Source of the DNA: Ascaris suum
Taxonomy: Eukaryota > Nematoda > Chromadorea > Rhabditida > Ascarididae
Direction: 5' to 3'
Assembly (NCBI GenBank): GCA_013433145.1
Contig: CM024188.1
Location: 372,001-436,000 of the forward strand
DNA length: 64,000 nucleotides
In this document: one piece after another, positions 55,401-64,000 of the stretch
Numbering within the stretch: the stretch's first letter is position 1
How the letters are laid out: each line of letters begins with the position of its first letter
The notes under the pieces: generated by a model
The model's input: the letters and a program-made list of their open reading frames with translations, nothing else
Told to the model about the DNA's origin: nothing
Database searches by the model: none
Program-made: the position numbers and the translations under genes

Positions 55401-57819
55401 TGAGGTAAACACTTTTAACTTTGTGGAGTCTTCGAAGAGTCATGTTGTGAGCCCACAGTAGAACAGTCACCGTTCATCAAGTGTTCAAAATTTGTTCCAA
55501 ATGAAAAAAAAAAATGCCTTCATGGGGCTGAGCAGTACGCACATCAATGATGGTTTCAGCCCGGCGGATCTGTCCAAGCCGCGAGCGGTATCGACAGCAT
55601 CTGCACGAAAGCGGGCCAGCTCGCCTGTTGCCTCTCCACCGCAGTTTCTCTCTCGGCTTCCATTTAGTTCGATCTCACATTCTTTCGCCTCTGAAAGTAA
55701 GTGGTATCGATTTAACCATCCTCTTTTGATGCCGCTACTTGATATCCATGCATTTTCATTGGATCATCGGGCAAAGTTTCTAAATTTGCTATGTGTGCGT
55801 ACTGCGTATGTTTTTCTTATAGCGAATGGTGAAAAGCTTTTCGTGGCAAGTACTATGATATTGTCTTATCATAGTGGTTTGTGTTATCAACTTGTAAACG
55901 TCGTTGACAACGAGTTTGCGCGTTCGTTCGGTGGACGCATCCAAAATAGCGTCTTTCATGTTTCAACGTTGCAATGTTTGGTCTCCGTCAATATCTTATA
56001 CTATAGTTTTGCTTTTTTTTTTTCTGAAAACGCATCCAATATTCATCACTTTCAAGAACTCATAATTGGCAATCTGAGTGTCAAGTTTAGCTGTTTTTAA
56101 AAAAGTATTTTGCCGAACTCCTGGGCCGTGGTAGGAAACAAGTCCCAATTTTGTCTACATTTTATCCTCCGTGATTTTTCCTTAATTTTTCAAACAATCT
56201 TTAACATTTTCTCTAGAAGAAATAAAGAATATTTTCAGCTTCAGCGTTCAGTAGCCATTCGCCAGCATCTTCTGGTAAAAGTACACCTGGAGGAACGGCC
56301 ACATTAGAATCGATGCAGCCTCGGGTCGCTGCCAAGTCTCCGAACCACATCAAGCGTCCGATGAATGCGTTCATGGTTTGGGCCCGTGATGAGCGACGCA
56401 AGATCCTTAAGGCTTGCCCCGATATGCACAACAGCAATATCTCTAAAATTCTTGGTCACTACATTATTTTTTTGGAAGATTCTTTAGTGTGCATAATATT
56501 CATGCCCAATATGCTGATGCACTAGAGCGACTGAAAAATGATTGAAGGAAGGCACAGTTCAGCGCAGAAGCCGTACAATCAATAGAGCAAATGTTTGAGT
56601 GGATGTGATACGCATCTTGTTTTGAACATCTTAAAGACATCACATGTAATCGCATCAAAACTCGTACGTTTAGGATGTGATTTCTTTCCGCCCGATTAGC
56701 TGATTACTCAGTAGCTGTATATTTCCGAGTTTTTTCCGTGCCAGAAGTAACAGATGACGTGGTGCACTTCTTCAGCTTCCGAATTTTTTGTCACGAAAAC
56801 GCATATAGAAGTATTGCAACGTTTTCTTCGCTTTCGCGATTTATGTGGTTTTGGTTTTTTGTGTAATAATTTGCTTTTGTGACGTTGAATTCTTGCAGGT
56901 TCACGGTGGAAGGCAATGTCGAACGCCGAAAAGCAGCCATATTACGAAGAACAATCAAGGCTTAGCAAGCTGCACATGGAACAGCACCCCGATTATCGGT
57001 ACAGGTATGCGTGCAGTTAAGTTTCTTGCATCACTAAAACGTACCAGAGAATTGCGAATGTGGAATCTGAGCAATGACGTGGAATGATGCCCTTCAAGTA
57101 CTTTTCAGCGTGAAAACTTATAGATGCATTACTAAATGGCCGTATTAAAATGTGTTCTAGGCTGCCGCTCATCAGGTATTGATGTATTTCTCAAATGTTA
57201 TCGCAGTATTACGTGTGATTAGTAAACAATTCGATGTGGCGCGTTTGCAGTTGGTTGGCTTTAGTGGCTGATTGTCAGCAAAGCGATGCAGAAAACTCGA
57301 AACTGCTGTGCTAGATGAAAAAAGAACACCGCTGTTGATATACTTGCTTATATTTAGCTTTGCTTGTGTATGCTTCCATTTAATATATCTAGAGGCAGAT
57401 TCGCCTAATTGACTGTGCCTGCTCTTTTTTTTTTGTGAGAATCGATTCGTGCTTCATAGAACCATAAACTTTATAGGCCAAGACCAAAGCGAACGTGCGT
57501 GGTGGACGGTAAAAAGGTGCGTATAAATGAGTACAAGAATATGATGAAAAACAAAGGCGGATGTCGAACAAGAGATTGGGCGCCTGAAGGAGACGCCGAA
57601 AATGCGATAAGTCCTACAGCACCGGGCCACTTACAGAGTGCGTTGTCAACAAGTGCAACATCGTCGACAAGCAGCAGCTCGTTGAGCAGCAGCACACATG
57701 CACTCATATCTCCGCACGCTGTATTTACATCTGTGGATTTGGGTGCACTCAGCGGTGCTGCACTGCTTGCCGATATTGCGCATCATCAGCATCGCCATAT
57801 TTTACAAACGGCTGAATAG
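46477..57819 (+). CDS. egl-13: SoxD-family HMG-box transcription factor
   Basis: Nuclear DNA-binding regulator, orthologous to C. elegans EGL-13 and vertebrate SOX5/6/13. Exons in one frame: 46477-46669, 48287-48377 (weaker), 52009-52168, 52362-52490, 53201-53354, 55102-55294, 55560-55696, 56239-56454, 56899-57004 and 57477-57819. They total 1722 nt, about 573 residues. All junctions are GT..AG with matching phases. The N-terminus reads [10 protein letters not shown] leucine-containing helix (LVQDLIRQ / LNTVKERL) and a Gln-rich helix ([17 protein letters not shown]) sit where SoxD proteins carry their coiled coil. PLNLS (55263-55277) matches the SoxD CtBP-binding motif. The HMG box (about residues 388-465) has [23 protein letters not shown] and the SoxD tail [13 protein letters not shown]. 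The C-terminus is Ser/Thr-rich and lacks the acidic tail of vertebrate SOX5. The exons from 52009 on are firm; the two 5' exons are inferred. Confidence 0.88.
48287..48377 (+). CDS. egl-13: candidate second exon of the SoxD gene
   Basis: Acceptor TGTCATTCAG and a GTTTGT donor. It enters in phase 1 and leaves in phase 2. The first exon leaves in phase 1 (TGCG before GTAATA) and the exon at 52009 needs phase 2, so some exon of this phase class is required to connect them, and this one fits. It reads an acidic stretch [18 protein letters not shown]. The base before the donor is T, a weak context. Confidence 0.35.
50593..50609 (+). repeat. G tract (17 G)
   Basis: Seventeen consecutive G on the + strand, inside the large intron upstream of the 52009 exon of the SoxD gene, on its sense strand. 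The tract is potentially quadruplex-forming and prone to length variation. Confidence 0.92.
55355..55404 (+). other. exon-like segment that would truncate the SoxD protein
   Basis: A 50-nt segment with a strong acceptor (CTCTTCTTCAG) and a GTAAAC donor between two SoxD exons. The upstream exon leaves in phase 2; inclusion reaches TGA after eight codons, and the flanking exons already join in frame without it. A downstream AG inside it would restore a short open frame but leave in the wrong phase. It may be a poison exon or a decoy. Confidence 0.3.
56239..56454 (+). CDS. egl-13: SoxD exon with first half of HMG box
   Basis: Acceptor GAATATTTTCAG, donor after ATTCTTG at 56454. After a Ser/Pro-rich lead it encodes the N-terminal strand and helices 1-2 of the HMG domain: [20 protein letters not shown] and [11 protein letters not shown], nearly identical to SOX5/SOX6. 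RPMNAFMVW is the Sox signature that contacts the DNA minor groove. Confidence 0.95.
56899..57004 (+). CDS. egl-13: SoxD exon with second half of HMG box
   Basis: Acceptor AATTCTTGCAG, donor GTATGC. It encodes helix 3 and the box end, [18 protein letters not shown] and [16 protein letters not shown], following directly on ILG of the previous exon. The sequence is diagnostic of group D rather than other Sox groups. Confidence 0.95.
57477..57819 (+). CDS. egl-13: SoxD terminal exon
   Basis: Acceptor ACTTTATAG, open to TAG at 57817-57819. It begins [20 protein letters not shown], the conserved SoxD tail directly after the HMG box, then runs into a Ser/Thr-rich low-complexity stretch and a His-rich end (HHQHRH) without further known domain. 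Confidence 0.93.
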
Positions 57820-58432
57820 TTAGGCTGGAACTGGTGTGACCAAGTTCTTTTACTCCATGTATACTAGCGTCAACTTCCTGCTGATTTATTTTATGCTCGT
57901 TTCATTTCTACTTTGAGCGCACATTGCTGAGTTGCGTGAGACAACTTCGAAGCCAAAACTCATTGCTTATCATCAACTTGATGTATGGTCCGGTGATGAA
58001 GCTGAAGCACTCTTTTGTTTCTGTCGCATTTCGCTGTGCTATGAGAAAATTACAAGAAGATTTATACATCGGTATGCAGTTAGACACATTAATCTTTCCG
58101 GCCATGCTGAAGTAAACGGTTATGCTAGTCGTTGTATTGTAGGGAACTTCAACGGGAAGTTAGTCGCATGGAAGCCATCGTGGCAGTTATGAGGTTTCTA
58201 AGACTGCAGCGATCTGTGTTTTATTGGTCTTATATGGATGTTCCTTATACCCTATTTGAGTCCACATCCCCTCAACCAAGTGTTTTTCGTCGTATCTAGC
58301 TATAGAAGTGAAGTGCCGTTTTATGATACACTATAGAGTGAGCTCCAAGGCGTTCCTGAGGGGGAGTCGCCTCCACCGTTTTGTATGCTGTCAGCTTATT
58401 CAAATTGTCAACATGATCGCGGCTTGAATAAA
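57820..58432 (+). other. egl-13: probable 3' UTR of the SoxD gene
   Basis: Lies between the TAG at 57817-57819 and the first AATAAA at 58427. Short frames inside it are unsupported and it contains no obvious structured element. Confidence 0.5.
58427..58432 (+). terminator. AATAAA poly(A) signal for SoxD gene
   Basis: First canonical AATAAA downstream of the SoxD stop, in GGCTTGAATAAAAAAC. It implies a 3' UTR of about 620-630 nt. Confidence 0.5.
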
Positions 58433-61400
58433 AAACTAACCGTCGCTAGAGTACTTGATTATTGGCGTTGACCTTAAAGGCACATTCATAAACGAGCACT
58501 GATGCCGGTATTCGCGCTAAAATTTCCTTTGTGACATATTTTTGTAGTCGATCTATGCGTATGTCTGGTGCTTTGCGGCATTCGAAGGTTAATGCAAATT
58601 GAATTTCTTGTCCATTTTCTCATTATTCAATACATATTTTAATTGTACTCGGAACCGCAGTGATTTTAGGTGAGTTTATGCGAACTTTCAACTGATGTAT
58701 TCAAAGCTTTGAAATCCTAACTTGCCTGTTCAGCGATCACCGAGCCAGCGTTTGCCGCACTTCCGTACAGATTTTTTCTTAAGTGGTTGCTATGTTTTAC
58801 ATTGTTGCATCTCGTATATTCTTAAAAGATGATGTCATATTTGTACATTATTCGTTGAAGGTGATTTTCTTCGTTGAGTTGTAGAAAGTGTTTTAGATGT
58901 TGGATGTTAAGCAGATTTATTCAAGATTATATTTCCTGATTCTCTTCATTTCACTTTGTATTTCTTCCTCTGAAATCTGAAGTCAAGGTTATTTCTTAGC
59001 GTGCTTTTATTCTATTTCCTTCACTTGGTAGCACTTGTCAAATGAAGTTCGCAACAGAACGATACACCTAGTATGCGCCAGCGAACCTATATTGAACTAA
59101 TTACTAGCTAGTCTGTCTGAAGCAGTTCTGTCTGATCTGGCCCAAACATAATAGTATAAGTAAATGTAGCACTTTGTTATGTAAACGCATAAAATGTTGT
59201 ACTTGATGTACCATTTGAATGGCAAACTCCAGTGCAGTAGTTGTACTTTCGAATTGAGAAGACGGAAGCAAGTTCATGTTATTTACAGACAGAATATTTT
59301 TTAAGGTTCTTTTGATTATCGGTACGTCCAGCATAAGTGGATAACCGTCATAAGTACAGCGCCTGGTAGTAAAGTCTTTCTATTTGTAGCTGCAACTTCT
59401 GATTATGAGTGTTCCTAAGCCACGGTATCAACTTTTATTTTTCATTTATTTTATGCCCATCGAATGGAAACATATTATTAAATGTGCTAGTTTCGAAACT
59501 GAGGACCGCTAGTCAGCTATGAGAAGTGAAAGTAACTGGCCCCATTCAGCGTTGTTCGACTTTGCGCTGTACGCAACTTTCTACATGCAGATGCACCATC
59601 TGGTAATGTTTGGGGAACGATGCATTTCATGAAATACGAGGAAGAAGGCAGAGAATGAGGCCAAAGCCACGTGTTTAACTTCGGCTAGATTCCTTCAACT
59701 TTCTCTGCCTTCCAGTCTTTCGTTTAAAAAATGCACTGCTAGGGCACCACAACCCTAGCCGTAGGAAGCCGTACAATTTTATACACGAAGTTCTGTATAA
59801 GATGTGATTTTGAGGCAGAGCGTATGCGTTTTCATTCAAACTTTTTTGTTTCACCTGTGGATGGCGGGAAATTGAAACACTGCATTCGCTGAAACCAAGA
59901 CACGTTTATAGAATTTAAAACAGATTTGAACGTTTCGATGCAAGTCTCGTCCTGATGATCAGCAATTCCGCTTCGGTTTTCGACACGTGTGCGACACGTA
60001 CTTTGAAAATTGGGCGGAAGTTTTTGAAAGTAATGGATGCTGTCACTGAAAGCTCACTGTAGGTTGCTTGCATTCCTCTTGAAGAAGTTTTCCCACCATC
60101 GCAACCGATTTATTACGTTTGGAACGACTTAACGCTAAGACTATCGAGGTGGATGTCACGATGGGGTTTTTAGCTGCTGAATATGCACCTTTCGGTAACA
60201 ATGTGAGAATCATATTTTTAGAGGCGAAATGAATGTTCTCCCCTCTTTCTCTCACACGAAAGAAATGAGGATAGAAATATTCAAAAATACAAGTAAAGCT
60301 AATGGAAAATATATTAAATTTAGCACCAAAAAGCTAGAACTCTTGCCTCTTTTATAGGCCTGAATGAGCCAGAAATGTGCCTAAACCATTTCCGCAGACC
60401 ACTTCTGAGGGCTGTCGTTCCATAACTCAAGCATTCCACCATGAAAGTCCGAATGATCCCGCTAGATTATGAACTGAGGTGCTATGAGTTGCCGCGTTTC
60501 AGTGAGTCGAGGCCACCAATGAAAGCATATAACCGCTTGAACAGTATGGGAAAACTCGTGTTTCAGAGTTCTATAGTAACTTTCCGGGCCTTCTATAGCA
60601 CTATTCTATTCACGCGTTAAACTAAAGTATTTTGTCGTCTTCCGCAAGTTTGGCTACGGATATCGGTAGAAAACGTATTGACTATAACGCTTTCTTCCAT
60701 CTTAAATGGTAGAGAGAGGGGACGTATGATCAGCGAGAGTACGGTCCACAAGCGAATGGAAGAGATGGCTAGTTAACAAAGCACTTCTTAGGTGGATGCA
60801 CCACAAATGGAAACTTTTCAGGAGTTCTTTGAGGCGCTAGTTGATCGGCTCGTTGTTTTTTTTTTTTTTTTGCTGCTTCCGGAGTGCATCCTCGTGCGAC
60901 CGGGTCCGTCCAGAATTTCTTCTTAACATTTCAAGTCAACATTTCCGACTATGTCTTTGGATTTCGCTCCATCACCTAGTCCATTTTTAACAACATGGAT
61001 CAGCGCAATTTTAATATGTCTAAAAAATGCACCAGTGAACCACATGCGTCTTATATTGCGCCAGTGAGCTCCCTGAAGCTAAATGTACCGGGCCAGAATA
61101 GCAAAAGGAAATTGAAGTTTCTCTATTCGTTTTTGTAGATCCCAGCGATCCGGTTGGTGTTTTATCCTTGGTTCCATAATTTTATGTTCTGCTGCACTTG
61201 GGCACATGCGAACGACTGTAATACGACAGCTCTGTCCAAATATGACGTCACCAGACCTTTACCATACCAGTGATCTTGTCGTTTACGTCAGGGCGGCGCA
61301 ACCAGCGGAGAAGTCCGGCGACAAGCAGTCGCTGGCACGACACTTTGGTGTCGTGGCACACCGCAATAAACGAAGATTGCAAAGCGCAAAGCCGTGGAGT

Positions 61401-61514
61401 ATTGCTATATGGAAGAATCCTTTATAAGCGCGAAGGTCGAAACTTCCCCGCGCTTGGTCCACAGTTGTTCAGTGGGCATTTGCTTCGCACAGTCCGACCA
61501 CCCAATAAAGGGGA

Positions 61515-61528
61515 GGGGGGGGGGGGGG
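61515..61528 (+). repeat. G tract (14 G)
   Basis: Fourteen consecutive G on the + strand, preceded by GGGGA. It is the third long G tract of the window, again G-rich on the + strand. Confidence 0.9.
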
Positions 61529-61731
61529 AAGGACTCTAAAAATTATGGTGGAAAAGGTCATTATACAACGACGCACTAGACGAATGAATTGATTGTTGCA
61601 GCGTTCATTGCACCACCTCTTAAATTGAACGAGCAGTCAGCGCACGAGAGGAGAAAAGTAGAAAGAAGAAAAGCATGAAATCACAAATGGCTCTTTAGAC
61701 TGTTTCCGATACCCCAAACGACATATTTATT

Positions 61732-61790
61732 TTATATTTGCTATTCATTTGACATATTATTATATTTTATATTTGACATATTATTTACAT
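61732..61790. repeat. short AT-rich direct repeat
   Basis: ATTTGACATATTATT occurs at 61747 and 61771 (period 24) in a stretch otherwise made of TTTATATTT-like words. A small tandem duplication in AT-rich DNA. Confidence 0.6.
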
Positions 61791-63040
61791 AACAAGCGCT
61801 GCTGGCAACAAATATTTATTTCATATATTTGCTGCTGTTCAGGGAGCGATTAGCAGGTAGCAGTAGAGTTTCCACATCTTACTCAAATGTAGTTTCAGCC
61901 CACGGATTCTGGGCAAAGAGTGTTTCGTTGAAAGCAACCGAAGGATGCTCTAATTTGGGCAAACTGAACGTTCTGCTTGTCATATTCCGTAAATTTCGCA
62001 TGAACATGTATTTTAAATAATCTGAACCTTGAATACACTCTAAAAACATTATCAAATTCTGCAAATATTTGAAAAATTCCTGCCAAAAGTAATGATGGAC
62101 GAGCGTATCGATTCAAAATGGAATGCAATGGACTGAGATTACCGTAGCAGTTGCACGATGAAGAAAATACTTCGCAATGCATCCATTAGGAGCGGAAATG
62201 AAGGTAAATGCTTGCTGCAGATAGCGTTTATGATGTGCGAAGAAAAAGCACAGCTATAAACATCAAGGACATATCTGAGACATCATCGCCCAACTATTGC
62301 CATGAGCGTGGCCTCAGTCTTGAGCCACTTCCCATATTCGTTATTAGGTAGGCTGTAGCGCAACGAATATTTCTTCAAAGGTCAAAACATCAACACAGAA
62401 CCTTAGCACCACTTTAGCTGGTGCACTTTCTTTATCATAACTTTATTTCTACATGATTTTTTTGAGTCGGCTTGGACTGATATGTGCTACCTCTCTCATC
62501 GGAATTAAGAGATGAAGTAGGCATGTCTACTTCGGCGACAAAGTAATCATAACTTTAGCAGCACAACGTCGCTCTGCTTTGCAAGATACTGTGACGTCTT
62601 TGAAATATTCAATACCTTCATTTTCAGCTCAGAGCAGCTTAGGAGTTCTCTAATGTTTATCCGAAAGTTCAGAATTCGAAAGTGCTCACGTAGACATCCC
62701 TCAAAAATCCAGGATTACCATGTTGCCAAACACCATCTTCGAAACCAACAGATTAAAATTTGGACGTAAACATTGCTGGAAGTAGTCTTTGTTAATGAAA
62801 ACGATGCCAAATTTGTGCACTTTCTGATTGCTTTTCTTGAGTTTTTCTTCGCGATGTCCAATTTTTCTGTACCAAACAAGATTTCCATTCCGCTGTCTGC
62901 TTTTGCCGATAAACATTCAATTTTCACTACTACTATTGGCAGAAATGCTAATTTTCCTCGGTGCTTATTTATCACATTGTGGCCCATTTTCTTGAGATAC
63001 AGAAAGGTGCTATAACCCTCCTTCATACGCTAGAGGAATA

Positions 63041-64000
63041 TCATGGAGCGAGAACAGTGAGAAGACGCTCGCTGTTGAACTGTGGCTTTGTCGGACGAAT
63101 GAGACCACCCATCACGCATAATTGATGCACACTTTCATTGCCTGCCTTTCGATGGGTTAGCGCATACGCCAATGCAAGCGTTTTATACACGATAGCATTA
63201 AAATTATAGCGTTTATGCATTCCAAGATGCTGCGTCATTTGTGAAAGTACCGCTGCAAAATGAATTGTTTTGGATGCCACCGGACCAGCTTCTACCAATA
63301 GTCCCCTCGACTGGCGCTCTGGTCTGAAATAATGCAAAGCTCCGGACTTTTGCGTCTTGAAGAACAAACTTTTTTTGCTTCGTGACTTTATCTTCTAAAA
63401 TGCTTATTACGGACTTCTAGTAAGTAAATTTTTCTGCCAAGGGAAAAGCTTTCTTCAGTTTCGTGTGTGATTGGATTCTTTTATGGAAGCGCTTATGATA
63501 CGTTCCAGATGAAGTCACTGTGCTCATTGAAACGATGAGACGGTTGAATAGAGATAATTACTTTGGCTCTTTTGCAAACGATTTTTGATCGGGAGTAGAA
63601 CAGGTGAGGCGGCAGAAGCGGGGGAGGGAGTTGAGCGACCAGGAAATGGCAGAGCTCTGACGCTAACTGCGGAGCGATTTTGGAACGTAATACTGATAGG
63701 CATTCAGTGGGCAACACGCTGTGACCCTACATGAAATCGACATGCTGGTGAGCGGAAAGATTAGCAAAAAATTTGTATAAACAAGGCGATGAATCACTTA
63801 TGAAGAAGCCTAAGTTGAATACTGTCGGTGGTTTTATGTCATCACCTCGAATATAAAGCGTAAAGGATTTGCAAACATGACATTTCGCCAAAAGATTTCG
63901 GCGATATGCGGACAATGTGTTTTTAAACGAAAAAGGATGCACATAATGGATCATATGCACGAATTTCCGCTATCTGGTATGCACAATAACAGAATTGAAA
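63041..64000 (-). CDS. candidate gene, C-terminal part, unknown protein
   Basis: Three minus-strand segments join with compatible phases: one ending at 63846 (entering from about 63960 or beyond the window), then 63692-63502, then 63355-63041 with TGA. Introns of 153 and 146 nt are GT..AG, with acceptors GCCTATCAG and TTGTTCTTCAAG. The last exon (104 residues) reads YFRPERQSRGLLVEAGP, then AVLSQMTQHLGMHKRYNF, and ends RLLTVLAP. A Pro/Leu-rich stretch (AQLPPPLLPPHLF) lies in the middle exon and CHVCKSF in the first. Codon use is coding-like. I know no matching family. The splice model was chosen by eye among alternatives, and no canonical AATAAA lies close downstream. Confidence 0.35.

Larger units (their letters stand above)
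58433..63040. other. mostly intergenic, no supported gene
   Basis: AT-rich. A 70-codon minus frame at 60043-60255 and a 103-codon minus frame at 62715-63026 have coding-like codons but no splice or domain support. A perfect 8-bp hairpin (CACGACAC-TTTG-GTGTCGTG) lies near 61337, in a locally GC-rich patch (about 61290-61500). A 14-G tract and an AT-rich repeat are listed separately. Confidence 0.35.

Noticed and set aside
55492..56100. 202-residue continuous + frame, the longest in the window
   Set aside because: Only 55560-55696 is a SoxD exon. The rest of the frame reads through the following intron, as shown by the GTAAGT donor and the phase match to 56239.

Overview
The window looks like gene-poor nuclear DNA of a nematode, most likely a clade V parasite of the strongylid or hookworm kind. 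The reasons are: introns that end in TTTTCAG-type acceptors; a start codon one base after such an acceptor, as expected for spliced-leader trans-splicing; several small introns; RTE-type retrotransposon remnants of the sort common in strongylids; and long (TA)n arrays. I saw no rRNA, convincing tRNA, CRISPR array or bacterial operon. The clade assignment is an inference; the nematode assignment is firmer.

The one gene I can name is on the + strand at 46.5-57.8 kb, a SoxD-family HMG-box transcription factor orthologous to C. elegans egl-13 and vertebrate SOX5/6/13. Eight downstream exons chain with compatible phases from 52009 to the stop at 57819. The HMG box is split between two exons (56239-56454 and 56899-57004), and a PLNLS co-repressor motif lies at 55263-55277. 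A first exon at 46477 and a small exon at 48287 complete a frame-consistent model of about 573 residues. The 5' introns are kilobases long.

The other coding evidence is on short exons. A minus-strand gene ends at 13617 with five phase-consistent exons (218 codons) that I cannot identify. Weaker minus-strand terminal exons lie at 31325-31569 and at 63041 to the right edge. Single exon-like segments lie at 28987 (+) and 26920-27240 (-).

Mobile DNA: a decayed Ty3/gypsy element (16.27-17.9 kb, +) keeps a CCHC knuckle, a mutated protease motif and reverse transcriptase blocks, but no recognisable RNase H or integrase. Two RTE-type non-LTR fragments lie tail to tail (24.48-24.83 kb + and 24.89-26.63 kb -), next to a 141-bp (TA)n array.

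Simple sequence: five (TA)n arrays of about 100-140 bp, three G tracts of 13-17 on the + strand, a polypyrimidine island at 38.1-38.35 kb and a 30-bp tandem repeat at 11.87 kb. The remaining 50 kb or so is AT-rich intergenic or intronic sequence in which I see nothing firm.
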